Source: Isoetes taiwanensis (lineage: Eukaryota; Streptophyta; Lycopodiopsida; Isoetales; Isoetaceae). Taken from it: a DNA stretch of 64,000 nucleotides. The notes beneath the pieces are model-generated. The model was given only the letters and a program-made list of their open reading frames with translations. It had not been told where the DNA came from and made no database searches. The position numbers were made by a program, and so were the translations under genes. The stretch is taken from contig JAJEKV010000562.1 in assembly GCA_021234155.1 (NCBI GenBank), forward strand, positions 64,001 to 128,000. Direction: 5' to 3'. Position 1 is the stretch's first letter, and each line of letters starts with the position of its first letter. Of this stretch, positions 11,256 through 21,262 are shown piece by piece.

Positions 11256-11760
11256 CTAGTTTCGATGCGCTTTGACAACATCCGACATCGCTTTTACCGA
11301 AGCCAAGCCACTCATGATGGACATGAATAGTACTAGAAACTCATCTGTTGAGTAATCTTGTGGAGTATAAGTTGGTGGATTTAGAGTCTGACCTTGATTA
11401 TAAAAGCACTTAAGAGCATCATCATCTACTATTATGATGTCCTCTTTCTTTTGAATGCCAAGCTGATCCATCATAGTACCAAGATGTTTTTCAAGACCGG
11501 TTTGCCATCCGGATCTCTTGGATGTGGAAACTTTATACACTTACTTTGGTCCCAAATCGTCACAAAGTCTCGATTCATGCCCGGTAACACCCTAAATACT
11601 TCATCAACATTTTCAAGCGTTCCATTGAGGACCGGATGGCAACTCGAAACAATCTGGGCGCCTTTATTCATCATATCTTCTAAGTGTGGACGAGGATAGA
11701 TCCACTTAGTATTCGATTCTAGAGGGACTTGCTCAAGTCATCACCGTTAATAAGCTTCTT
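11256..11760 (-). pseudogene. Unrecognised coding remnant of element A
   Basis: Two overlapping minus-strand frames, joined by a frameshift near 11500, read as one protein piece. The first contains VSSCHPVLNGTLENVDEVF and DFVTIWDQSKCIKFPHPRDP; the second contains GTMMDQLGIQKKEDIIIVDDD and ends VKAHRN. The mix of residues is typical of real coding sequence and differs from the surroundings. I do not recognise the family. It lies between the ParB-like region and the transposase, so it may be a further domain or gene of the transposon. Confidence 0.4.
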
Positions 11761-11931
11761 AGGAAACGCTTTTACACGGGACACCATTGGATCGAAGACA
11801 ATGATTTTGTCACAAGGGTGGAGCCCCGAACCATGGAAAACAAAGAGTTAGCCATGCAAAAGTAAAACGCAATACACGCCAAGCGTGTTTTATCCTTCAT
11901 AACAAAGCTACATATCGCTACCGGGCGTGAT

Positions 11932-12950
11932 TTACCTTTCATCGTCGCCGTCATCCCAGCTAGTCTTAGCGTCTACTTCACTCCCCGGGATGCTTATCGT
12001 CGAAGCATGAACGCCACCGTTAAGTTCGGACACGTTCTCTTCTATGAAAGCTACAACAGGGGTTTGATTCCTAACCTCCGTGGTTGCATTTGAGCTTGCA
12101 TGATCATCCGGCCGGTATCGAGGAAACTGCCGCACGCGTACCCCTTTGGACATTACCACTTGGAATGTTATGAAGCATGGACGCCAAATTTTTCTCCATG
12201 GTCTCACGTTCCGCTCTAGCATTTGGCCTTCTCCTCGGGGTTGCATTGCTTTTTGAACATTCCGAGTTGCACTCGGAGGCTTTTGTGAACTAGTATTCGC
12301 TTCGCCCTTCAGAAGGTACCAAAGCCAACGGGTTTTATCTTTGACAGACCCCAATCAGCCGTGGCTAGTACCTTTCGAAAAACACTTCAAGGAAATCCCC
12401 GGATCGGGTCATCGTTGATCTAAACTTAAACATCTTCTTGATGTCTTCGTGGCCTCTCTACCAATATACCCTCCAACATGCAATTCCACGACAAGTAGTA
12501 TCAAGTGGTGCAAATGCCTCAACAAGATAGCTTGCCGATTGATTGCAAACCCATGTTTATTCAAGGGTCCCTTTTCTTTTTGTCGGCAATTCCAGAGTGA
12601 TGTCTTTGCGGTAGAGGTTAGGAACATCAAATTCCTCGTGATTCATTTGCTTCATCCTCATCATCTGCTTTGTAGAAGACATTTTTCAAGTTGGGTTCAT
12701 CCAAAAGAAAACACTGCCATGCACCTTTATCCGATGCCCCTTTGCTCTTAGCTACCTCATAGTCGATCATCCGCACAAGGGATATCATTATGAAGATTAT
12801 ACAAAGCTTTTATCTTTGATCCTCAAATCAAGATCCTTTGTCTCAAAGAGAAGAGAGCCTTCCCTAACGACCTTTAGGCATTCCAAGTCGTATGAAGCCA
12901 CCAAAGCATGCATATGAGGCTCGGCTCTCCTGGGGGGGATATGATGACAA
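11932..12950 (-). pseudogene. Unrecognised coding remnants of element A
   Basis: Several minus-strand frames interrupted by frameshifts look like decayed coding sequence. From the 5' side they include HMHALVASYDLECLKVVREG near 12900, then GAWQCFLLDEPNLKNVFYKA, then EEFDVPNLYRKDITLELPTK and EYTWVCNQSASYLVEAF down to about 12430. A polar segment follows (12354-11932) ending in an acidic SWDDGDDER. No methyltransferase motif or other known signature was found here. It may correspond to the middle of the ParB-containing gene. Confidence 0.4.
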
Positions 12951-13044
12951 TAGTAAAGAGTTTCTGAGTTGTTAAGCCTATGCAGCTACTAAAAAACTGT
13001 TGTACTCTGTTGAGTCATCCCCTTCTCTCCTTTTGCAAATCCCG

Positions 13045-13960
13045 CTATCCAATACAAAACAGAGAAATATTACGAGGGCCTATTGTTGTATCGGGTAGGA
13101 GACCTTTATAGCCAGTAGAGACCAGGTATTGGAGTGCAGGTAAGTCACCACCAACATCTTTCAGGACGGCAACCTTTCTTCTCAGCTCAGCCATCACCTT
13201 ATCAGATAGCTTTGAGGTGTGCTGTTGGTTCTTTGATTTCCTGTTTTGCAGAAATTCCTTCGACCAAAAGGCGTATTTCTTGATGTCATCGCCAGACATG
13301 CCATACTTGTCTAGCGGGCCGACTTCGCATAATGTTACATCACTAGATAGCTTCAAGTTCTTCACCAACCGCTACCTTCATAACTCGTGATGTTCTTTAT
13401 ATGAGTGCAACAATCAATGAAGGACATTTTGTCCTTAACTGAAGAAGCCTTCTTGTACAGAACTTCTTTGTTTATGCATTGATTTAACAACCAAATGATT
13501 TCATCATCTTGGAGGCCCTGTACTTTCCTCATCTCGGTAGTCTTGAGATCAAATATTGAAGTATCTTGAGGAGGCACTCGTCCCATTGGGTCTGGTAGTC
13601 AAGTTTTCGAGCATAAGCATCCTGTATTCGTTCCACTCGGGCCTGCACTTCGGCCCTTAGCGAAGACGCGATCTTGTAGGCATCTGTGGGACCTCCGGAA
13701 GGCGCTTGGGGCGTCTCACTGCTTCCTCCCCGCTTTTTTTCCTTTTTTTTTGGCTCTTGGTTTCCTATCTTGGATGATAGTCCCGAGCCAAGGTCTTTCC
13801 AATGCCTTAAACTCCTCGGACTTCGTTCCTCCCCGTTTTGTTTGCGGGGGTCTTCCATATTCTATCCATTTGCCGGCGGGCATGGCGAAGTTGTTCCACG
13901 TAAGGGTCGCGTGTAAGGAAAGCATGTCAGCCAATATGAGCAGGGCATACAAAAGTTAAC
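13045..13960 (-). pseudogene. Unrecognised coding remnant downstream of the element A ParB-like region
   Basis: Three minus-strand frames follow one another with frameshifts. They are a basic segment (QEPKKKEKKRGG) with a helical AEVQARVERIQDAYARKLDY stretch, a segment with VQGLQDDEIIWLLNQCINKE, and a segment with CEVGPLDKYGMSGDDIKKYA and LPALQYLVSTGYKGLLPDTT. The whole reads as one protein of about 270 residues with a coiled-coil-like N-terminal part. No family was recognised. A poly-purine/pyrimidine tract near 13733-13750 may be the cause of one frameshift. Confidence 0.4.
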
Positions 13961-13999
13961 CGCTTTTTAGATCAAGCAAACAGGATAATCAGGAAACGT

Positions 14000-14410
14000 C
14001 AAAGGCAGCCGTGCCAATTCGCGCGTGGCGTGTATTCATGCTGCCAATTCGCGCTGGCGTGTATTATTCGTCGGTGAATTGTCGGTATGAATACACGCCC
14101 GCCGTGGCGTGTATTCATACCGACAATTCGCGATTTAATACACGCCAGCGCCAATTGGCGGCATGAATACACGCCAGCGAATTTTCGGCGCGGGCGTGTA
14201 TTCGTCATTAATAGTTAAGATGAATACACGCCCGGTAGCGAATTGGCAAGGCACGCGCATCGGCGCTGCGTGGCGTGTATTCGTCGGCTGATGAAAATGC
14301 GATTACATTGGCAATTCGTGCGCGTGGCGTATTCATGCCGACAATTAGCGGACGAATACACACGCCCGGAATTGGTAGCATGAATAAACGCCCGGTAGCG
14401 AATTGGCACG
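14000..14410. repeat. Array of GGCGTGTATTC / GAATACACGCC repeats in both orientations
   Basis: About twelve copies occur in 400 bp, for example near 14027, 14053, 14088, 14104, 14135, 14165, 14191, 14221, 14271, 14325, 14353 and 14381. Adjacent inverted copies create many potential hairpins, and CCAATTCGC-type spacers recur. The core GTGTATTC is the same as in the palindromes at 9.8 kb and 27.8 kb. The array directly follows the ParB-like region of element A. Confidence 0.85.
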
Positions 14411-14535
14411 CCTTTGACACCTGTTGGACCTATTACGCTCTTTATTGCTTGCTACTTGATATATCCGACTCTATTCCACCAAATATACTAACCATTTATA
14501 AAGAAAGACTTAGCCCATTTCGTTTCAATGTTGCA

Positions 14536-15018
14536 CTAATCTCGCGGATCCTCTGCAGGGGTATGGGGGCTTAGAAACCGACACCTCCTGTGGTTGTAAT
14601 GTAGCAGATACATTGTTTGTCCAGTTTGCTTAGCCTGGTTGGATAGGGACCGTTGTGCCTCAATAGAATGCTGTCCGTCAATTATAAGGAAGCATACATT
14701 AGGGTTCTCCACTGTTAGCTCTTCTAGTGTTGTCCACTGGAGTGGAGCATCCTTTTTCTTATCCCAAGGAAGCACGTCAGCTGGCATAGGAACTTGGCCT
14801 GGATTCCTCACCATCGCCCTCAATATTTCTCTTGCATGCTCAGGGTCATACCTCCTGCTAACAAGACTTGACTTATGTGATCTCACCAGACGGTCAACAT
14901 GGATGGGATGTGTAAAAGATTGGCCAAGTGGGTAGTTGTCTGCATACTTGACTAGCCTACTCATTGCCTCCATTTTGCAATTTCTTTTCGGAGTCATTTT
15001 TCGCCAAAATGTCATCAA
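14536..15018 (-). pseudogene. ParB/DGQHR-like protein of element A
   Basis: The 160-residue frame contains HPIHVDRLVRSHKSSLVSRR, then AREILRAMVRNPGQVPMPAD, then CFLIIDGQHSIEAQRSL. The order matches the N-terminal fold of ParB/sulfiredoxin-like proteins: an interaction helix, a position statement ending in a proline, then a (D/G)G.H...A..L motif. The DGQH tetrad also resembles DGQHR proteins such as DndB, a related group. The element B protein shares GNHSFKARRQL. ParB-type domains bind palindromic DNA and use CTP in bacteria, or act as nucleases in some mobile elements; which applies here is unknown. The frame ends at SPHTPAEDPRD near 14536, about 125 bp before the GAATACACGCC array, so an intron may follow. 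Upstream the frame seems to extend to about 15140. Confidence 0.55.
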
Positions 15019-15163
15019 TCTGTGCGGCCGGGGATGTCCCCGACATCCCCGATATCATTTGATGCTTCATCTCCTCCCGGGTAGTAACTTGAGAAGGTCC
15101 TGCATAAAGCTCTCCTCACCTTTGCGGACACCCCTTCATTAATAGAAACTGGAGTGAGGACGA

Positions 15164-15670
15164 TTATTTTGAGGCCATCCGGTACTTGAAACATGACTCA
15201 AGACTCACGTCCTTCTTCATCGGACCATCTTTGAAAGCGGTTGCCACCGCATGTGTAAATCGACGAGATCTTTCTTGTGGTTCTTCACAACCTCCACTAG
15301 GAGTTGACAACGAGATGTCATCCTGCTCCTCACAAGTGATAAGAATACCTTGTTTCTTCATAAGATCGGTCTCTTTCTTTTCGGAGTGTAACACAAGATC
15401 CACCTTACCATTTGTTTTGCCTACATCAACATACCACTGCCTTTGTCATCCATCTTCTCCTCGGGGCATGGAGGATCGTAATGCGCTTTCGATAATGGAT
15501 CCGCTATCATCCATCGACAATGCATAGGATCTTTGCGTCCTCATTGGGCTTTCCCTTCTTCGTGGTTGGAGCTCATTTGGAGTATCTTCCGAACCTCTTG
15601 CTTTCTTAGGAGGAGGTGTAGGAGCGATCATTCGGTTTTGTCTCTTCTTCCCCGCAAGAAACGATTGCAA
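15164..15670 (-). pseudogene. N-terminal polar region preceding the ParB-like module of element A
   Basis: Two frames separated by a frameshift near 15430 give a low-complexity protein. The first starts MQSFLAGKKRQNRMIAPTPP, with PPPKKARGSEDTP, a possible nuclear localisation signal. The second contains SGGCEEPQERSRRFTHAVAT. It probably forms the N-terminus of the ParB-like protein, since it lies on the same strand with only about 150 bp between. No enzymatic motif is seen. Confidence 0.4.
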
Positions 15671-15699
15671 TAATACACGCTTAGCGCGATTTGGTGGTC

Positions 15700-16265
15700 A
15701 TCAATTCCGCCGGGCTAGAGCCGCGTAATGGCATACCGCCCCCGATTCTGAGACATGCACTCATAAGGCGCCGACCACACACGACGAAAAGCGGGCCAAC
15801 TACACACCTGGTCATACTACTTTACAAATTATAGACATAATGGTTAATCACGAAAGGGGACAATTTAACACGGGAAGGACATTTATTATGCGCGGATGCA
15901 AATACAAGTCCAAAGCAGAAATGAGCAGCTAAAGAAATGATAGACAGGAGTGTCGCCAGCCTATAGAAATTTAAGTCACTGCTACTGAAATAATAGATGG
16001 GAGCATAGGCGTAAGATACGAGCAAATACAAGAAATCTGAGCAATGAACAATGAATGAATAACACACAGAATGATGACAATCGACCTTGAGCATCTTCTC
16101 GCGGCCCGGCCTGAGTTTGGAGCAAAGACGACCTTTGGGCGGCATCTTAGCGATGATCTTGGCGCCCGAAGTTCTTGAGTTCTGGCGCCTCGGGTTCTTG
16201 AGCGTCTCCGGAGCAAGTCGACAATCAAAAAGCAAGAAATGCAATTCAAAAACTTATATAGATTT
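15700..16265. other. No gene recognised; 5' flank of element A coding region
   Basis: Overlapping frames occur around 16087-16249 on both strands, rich in Arg/Ser and without a known motif. This may be the promoter side of element A, but no TATA box stands out. Confidence 0.3.
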
Positions 16266-16269
16266 CCAT

Positions 16270-16445
16270 AAGGCGATTAGGTCGGCTTTTCGATCGACGG
16301 GTTTCATTCGGATCGACTTTTCATCGACGGGTCCGATAGAAAGCGGCGGCTATTAAAATATTGCGGATCGACTTTTAATCGACGGTCCGATAGAAGGGAG
16401 CGGATATTTAAATTTCGCGGATCGACTTTTAATCGACGATTAGCA
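16270..16445. repeat. Short tandem repeats with GGATCGACTTTTAATCGACGG
   Basis: Three to four degenerate units of about 55 bp contain GGATCGACTTTT.ATCGACGG followed by TCCGATAGAA and an AT-rich tail. They lie about 0.6 kb upstream of the first coding remnant of element A and could be subterminal repeats of that element, though this is not established. Confidence 0.75.
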
Positions 16446-16449
16446 ATCT

Positions 16450-17730
16450 TACGCTTGGGCCTAATGGGCCGGGACGCGATCGTCTGACGAAAAATAAATG
16501 GCTCTACTGACCGCCGTATTGTCAAATCCCATAATTAGATTTCACTTTCGGCTAGAAAATCAAGTACAATTAATCGGATAATTTGAAACTACCACCTAAT
16601 CTTGCCGCCCGACCTTTCTTGTCATTCGAACTTCGAAAGAACTGGGAAGAACACGAAGAACTCGAAAAGAACTTCGGAAGAATGGGAAGAAAGCGGCTAC
16701 TGGCGATGTCGAAGCACCTTCATGTAAGTTCATCTACTCTTCAGAACCCAAGCTCCAAATTAATCCCACGATCTTGCGATATTGAGCGGCGTTGGAGAAG
16801 AATGCTACATCGCGGCATTTAATTTGAAGAGGAGGGTGGGAAATTGCAAGATAGAATCGTCGATCGGAAGCAATCTGCCATGGAGTTCCTCTTGGAAATG
16901 ATCATGTGAAGATTCTAGTAACCAGTTGCCATTTCAACGACGAAGCATTACCCAGAAGGCATCCCTGATGGAGACACAGTGGGTGAAAGCATCGGAACCT
17001 TTGTTGCATGGCCAGTAATTCACTTAAAGAAGGTGAGTTTCATTTACTTGGAAGACATAGAGGAAGATTGAGTGCTCATACTAAAATGCACAAGCTGATT
17101 CTGTCATATGTATGAAATTAAAAGGCTTCCATGCCAGACCATTCATTCAATATTGCAAAACTATAAGGCCTGCAGACCAGAGCATTCAGGAATTCAAAAA
17201 ACACTGTTTTCTTTACATGGATGGGATATTCTTTACATGGATGGCATTCTTTACATTGTTTTAATTACATCTGTGTGTTATTTATCTATGTGTTATTTAT
17301 CTGTTTGTTGTTCCTCAGTAGTCTCAGATGCTGGCACAATAGTCTCAAATGTTGTTGAAAAAGGATAAACTGGCATACAAGATTCTGGCAAATAAGATGG
17401 TGCAGCTATTGGGATATTACCCAAAATGGCTTCGAGGTCTGCAACTCTAATTATCAGCTTAGGATTCTCCATTTCAAGCCCCTCCAGAGCACGACACTAC
17501 TCATTGAATAAGCTTATGCTTGTAGCCTATGCCGCGGGAGGAACTCAGTTGAATATCGCCCGGTATGTTCGATTGAATACGCGCCAGGCGAGAATTCATT
17601 GAAAAAACAAATTACTGATTTCGCGCCATGAGCTAATACCATTCACTTGTAATTTAAATGCCATGCGTGTATCCTGTATTGTACTTTAAAGCAGTACTGT
17701 TATTTCTTCAGAAGCTGTACTGTAATTTTT
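16450..17730. other. No gene recognised
   Basis: There are only short frames. From about 17215 to 17300 the text TTCTTTACATGGATGG and TGTGTTATTTATCT recurs as a local repeat. Around 17540-17600 loosely related GAATACGCGCCAGGCG-type words appear. Confidence 0.4.
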
Positions 17731-17734
17731 AAAT

Positions 17735-17945
17735 TCGAGAGAGCTGAAGTGAAATCACGCCAGGCGCGAAATATGCTTGTGTGCAAAATGTTTACATTGT
17801 GCGGGGTTCAATACGCTGGCGTGGCGCATAAAGCTAATTCATCGTATGCAATTCACGCCGGTCGTGTATTGACCGCTTGACAATTTAAACATTTTGCACA
17901 CAAACATATTTTGGCGGCGTGCAGCGGATCTCACTTCAGCTCTCT
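17735..17945. repeat. Foldback (inverted repeat), arms about 65 bp
   Basis: The left arm (about 17735-17803) contains GAGAGAGCTGAAGTGA and TGTGTGCAAAATGTTTACA. The right arm (about 17877-17947) contains the reverse complements TTTAAACATTTTGCACACA and TCACTTCAGCTCTCTC. The loop is about 70 bp. The structure fits a MITE or foldback transposon; no target duplication was confirmed. Confidence 0.8.
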
Positions 17946-17968
17946 CAAAATTAATAATGAAAGAGCGA

Positions 17969-18241
17969 GAATTCAAAGCGACTTTCGAAGAAATTACGGT
18001 TATGCTTTCAAGTTAGAGTTGACACTAAAGAAACATATTGCGGTCATTAATCCTTGTATTGCCATTTTAAAATTTTTACATAAGGCCTTTCATTAGAGTT
18101 GCCGAATTCAAAGCGACCTGCGCAGAAATTACGATTACGCTTTTCAAGTTAGAGTAGAAACTAAAGAAACATATTGCGGTCAATGAAATCCTTGTATTGC
18201 CATTGAAAAAATTTTACATAAGGCCTTTTATTAGAGTTGCC
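17969..18241. repeat. Tandem duplication, period 135 bp
   Basis: Two adjacent copies start with GAATTCAAAGCGAC at 17969 and 18104 and end with TTAGAGTTGCC. They share GAAACATATTGCGGTCA and TTTACATAAGGCCTTT. Divergence is roughly 10 percent by eye. They abut the foldback at 17735-17945. Confidence 0.9.
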
Positions 18242-18249
18242 CAGACTAC

Positions 18250-19030
18250 GTGTTACAAAGTTCTGAAGTTCTAGGCGGTTTAAGGAGATGCCTAGCTCCA
18301 TTCATAATCCTCAACTGCTTTTTTTTTTGGAGATGCCCATTTCGCTCTTTGAACCAAAAACTAAATAACAAAAAAAAAAAAAAATCGGCCCTCTACCTCC
18401 TCCTCTTCTTCCTCCTCCCTCTTCTTCCTCACGAAGCTTTCATCCGCCATCCTCGTCGAGGGATGTCTTGGCCGACATCTTCGTCTTGGAGGAGGAAAGG
18501 GCGTCCATAATCGGTACTTTTTTTTCTTCTTCTAATTCTTCCCGCCATTCTTCATCCGCTTCCTCCATTTCTTCTTCTTTCTCAATCTCGTTCTCCATCT
18601 CCTCATCTGAATCAAGGGGAGTATGGGGGACTTCGGGCTCTTGGCTTTGGTGCTCGATAATCTTTTCGGTGAAGCTTGCCCGAACAAATAACTCCTCGAA
18701 TTATCCGGTTGTGGTGGAGAGCAGCCACAGCCCGGTATCTGCGGGGGGGGGAATGGATTTCTTTATCAATTTTTTTTATCTGCCTTTCGCCTCTGGGGAG
18801 GCGAGTCCCGGATGGGGATGGAGCTAGGGGCGAGGGCAGCATGGCTCACCATGGTAGAAGGAAGAAAGGAAGAAAGGATTGGCTAGAAGGAAGAAAGGAT
18901 TGGCGGTTGAAAGAATGGAGGGTTTCTTATAGGCGCGGTTGTAATTATGATTCCATCACATCATACAAGATTTATATCATATACGAATTACCTATCATTA
19001 CTTCTATTGAATTAATTACGCCCTAGGTTA
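18250..19030. other. No gene recognised; low-complexity region
   Basis: The region holds an A-rich tract near 18370, CT-rich CCTCCTCTTCTTCC stretches and Ser-rich frames (18468-18827) that reflect the TCTTCT composition. A GGAAGAAAGGATTGGC repeat lies at 18865-18903. Nothing coding is convincing. Confidence 0.4.
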
Positions 19031-19290
19031 AATCATAATTCTCTATAGAATTACCCACATGTCAGCTATACTTAAAACCTATGTTTTCATTAATTTTGTA
19101 TAATTACCTAGATCCCAGCTATACTTACAACCAACTTTGGCCCATCTAGATTCACGACCTATACTTACCTCATTAGTACTACTAGCATACACCCTATGTT
19201 ACCATTAATTTTGCAATAATTACCTACACCTGAGCTATACTTACAACCTATTTTTGGCTGCACTTACAACATATATTTGTCCATTTAATG
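19031..19290. repeat. Degenerate tandem repeats, AT-rich
   Basis: The phrases AGCTATACTTACAACC and CATTAATTTTG.ATAATTACCTA recur about every 60-120 bp. There is no coding potential. Confidence 0.65.
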
Positions 19291-19295
19291 GTTTT

Positions 19296-19320
19296 AAGTC
19301 GTATTTAATTAAAGTGGGAC
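19296..19320. repeat. 25-bp inverted repeat, left copy (partner at 23549-23573)
   Basis: The block starts AAGTCGTATTTAATTAAAGT and is the exact reverse complement of 23549-23573. The pair either bounds the 19.3-23.6 kb segment as terminal inverted repeats, or marks the 5' ends of two divergently oriented elements (A to the left, B to the right). The sequence alone does not decide. Confidence 0.7.
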
Positions 19321-20121
19321 TCATTCCATTCCCACTTTTTTTCGGAACCCTGTTATTTTACACAAAAAGGAGCACCCCGACCCAAAAACTGTCCATAATT
19401 CGAATTTTTGTCTGTTAGTGTGCATCCAAGCTTTCTTCCAGTTTTCTCCTATAGCGAGTCGAGAACAAGAACAATGCAACTCAAATATAGGAATTTCATT
19501 ACAGATTGAAACCAAAGTTCTAATTGAAAAAGATTCTTAGTTGAACATTTTGGCTCTATTTTCTTAGGTGGGTAGCCAAGAGATCACAAATTCCAATAAA
19601 AATTAAGCAAATTGTTTACTTAATCACCAAAAAAATACTAGTTTTCAGATACCTTATATTTATAAATGGGCTCATTACAATATATATTACAGTGGGTGAA
19701 GAGACCATAGTGGTCGTATGGGCACAATGATTACACCCTCTTCACACATGAACCTCCTAGTGCAAGGGGCGTGGAGCTCTCTCAAGTCACCGGAGCAACT
19801 TACGGGCGATAGAAATTTGTATGAGAAGTTCCTTCATGGGTCACGTGCTTGTATGTCCAACCGATGTCACCACCCTCTTCTCGGCATCTTTCTTCAATGA
19901 ATTGGTCTTTTATTGCTCCCAAGCATGTACACGTCCGGGTCGAGATAAGGACCGAAAAAAGACAAAATCAAATTAGTCAAGTGATGCTACAAAAAAAATA
20001 AAATAAAACAAGGTTCTTAGGGCCATTTTGGGAAATGTAGGTTCTCGAGTTTGAAGTCGAGAAAGGCGACTCAAAGCAAAAAAAGTGTTCCAAGAGTTTT
20101 AGGGGTGAGAAGGCCTTTCTC

Positions 20122-20366
20122 GACTCCATTCGAAAAGCTTGCACTTCAAGATGAAAAATTTCCAAAGAAAAAAGGCTTTCTCCAAAGGGAAATGGAAATG
20201 TAAAGTTGCATGGATGGGATATTCATGGCATTCCAATTTCAGTCGAAAAATTGGCAAGCAAGTCTTAAAACGCAGTAAAATTGCATTACTTTTGGAAATA
20301 ATGGCATGTTGAAAGGCGTTTCTAGGATAAAAACGCTAGGAGGTTTTTGAAAAATATGTTGAACTC
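20122..20366 (+). repeat. Degenerate copy of part of the element B transposase gene
   Basis: It matches 24417-24668 in order. Shared blocks are CTTGCACTTCAAGATGAAAA followed by TTTCCAAAGAAAAAA, then TGTAAAGTTGCATGGAT, CATGGCATTCCAATTTCA, AATTGGCAAGCAAGTC and GAGGTTTTTGAAAAATATGT. Between them the sequence diverges, and words such as CGAGAAAGGC / GCCTTTCTCGAC are interspersed. It carries no intact frame, so it is a relic of an element related to B. Confidence 0.8.
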
Positions 20367-20379
20367 CGGCGAGTATGAA

Positions 20380-20700
20380 AAGGTAAAAAAAGCTTAAAAC
20401 ACGTAGAAAAATATAGAGGTCTCGACCATCGAATGAAAGGCACCAAAACTAAAAACGCAGGTTTTAGGGTACCGTATCTCTTCGACAGCGAAGTCGAGCA
20501 AGGCGTTTTAAAGCAAAAAACGCAGTTCACTATAGAGAAAGGCACTTTGCAGAGTGAAAATGTTCTAAGGCCCTCCAAAATAAAAAAGCAGTCTAAAGAC
20601 CTCAAGATGAAAAACACAGTCTAAGGCCATTTAGAGTGAAAAACACAACAGGTCCGAGGAGGTCAAAAATGAATAACTTTCAAACATCATATCATAGTAC
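20380..20700. other. No gene recognised; repeated AAACGCAGT-like words
   Basis: The words AAAAACGCAG, AAAAACACAGTCTAAGG and GTCGAGCAAGGCG recur, continuing the style of the 20.0-20.3 kb segment. This is probably the decayed remainder of the same repeat. Confidence 0.4.
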
Positions 20701-20800
20701 TATACATATCCTAGTACTATATATTATCCTATCCTATCCTATATATTACTATCCTATCCTATGATAGTACTATATCATATCCTATCCTATATATTTTCTA
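20700..20800. repeat. TATCC pentanucleotide microsatellite
   Basis: There are repeated TATCCTATCCTATAT units with interspersed ATATATT and ATAGTACTATA words. It is simple-sequence DNA. Confidence 0.85.
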
Positions 20801-21109
20801 ATAAATACAGTATGCAGTTTCTAAATGCCAAAACACCATAGTTCTAAAACATAGAAAATAGAGCTCTAAAACACCATAGTTTATTATTTTTTTCTCATCT
20901 TAGTTTATTGTTTTATCACACCATAGTTTATTGTTTTATCTTATGTATTTTTTTCCAATGGACACCATATATTTTCTACTGAAAAAAAAATAGACCATCC
21001 CCTTGATTCTTGAAAAGTTAAATTTGTACCTTAGAATAAGAATATATGCCTAGAAAACGTGCACTATGGCAACATAATGTTTAACAATGTTTAACGTGTG
21101 AATACTTTT

Positions 21110-21262
21110 TTTTCCAAACGTAATTTTTTACCCCGCTTTATTCTAATACCCCGCCCTTTTTTCCGCCCATCTTTGGAAATTCAAAATTTTTTTCAAACGT
21201 ATTTTTTACCCCCTTTTTTCTAATACGCCTTTTTCCCGCCCATGGTTGAAATTCAAAATTTG
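21110..21262. repeat. Two-unit tandem repeat, about 80 bp
   Basis: The series TTTTTTACCCC, TTCTAATAC.CC, CCGCCCAT and GAAATTCAAAATTT occurs twice in succession. Confidence 0.75.

Larger units (their letters stand above)
6269..15670 (-). mobile_element. Element A: decayed DNA transposon with DUF7869-type transposase and ParB-like module
   Basis: All recognisable transposon coding remnants here lie on the minus strand. In transcriptional order they are an N-terminal low-complexity segment (15670-15164), a ParB-like region (15018-14536), unrecognised coding remnants (13960-11256) and a DUF7869-type transposase (9431-6269). Two arrays with the core GTGTATTC/GAATACAC sit next to the ParB-like region and next to the transposase start. 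The ends are not defined: no terminal inverted repeat or target-site duplication was found by eye. The element carries many frameshifts and at least one internal deletion and is surely immobile by itself. Whether all remnants belong to a single insertion is inferred from shared strand and shared repeat motif. Confidence 0.6.

Noticed and set aside
14000-14410. CRISPR array
   Set aside because: Repeats are short, in both orientations and with irregular spacers in plant nuclear DNA; no cas genes.
13999-14574. Open frames on both strands through the GAATACACGCC array
   Set aside because: The repeated Arg/His/Thr-rich words come from the repeat unit itself; no protein-like composition outside the repeats.
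6269-15670. Element A as an integrated large DNA virus
   Set aside because: No capsid, packaging ATPase or viral polymerase motif is visible; the recognised proteins fit a DUF7869-type transposon with spliceosomal introns.
18468-18842. Serine-rich protein gene
   Set aside because: The frame reflects TCTTCT/TCC composition, is open on both strands and has no conserved motif.
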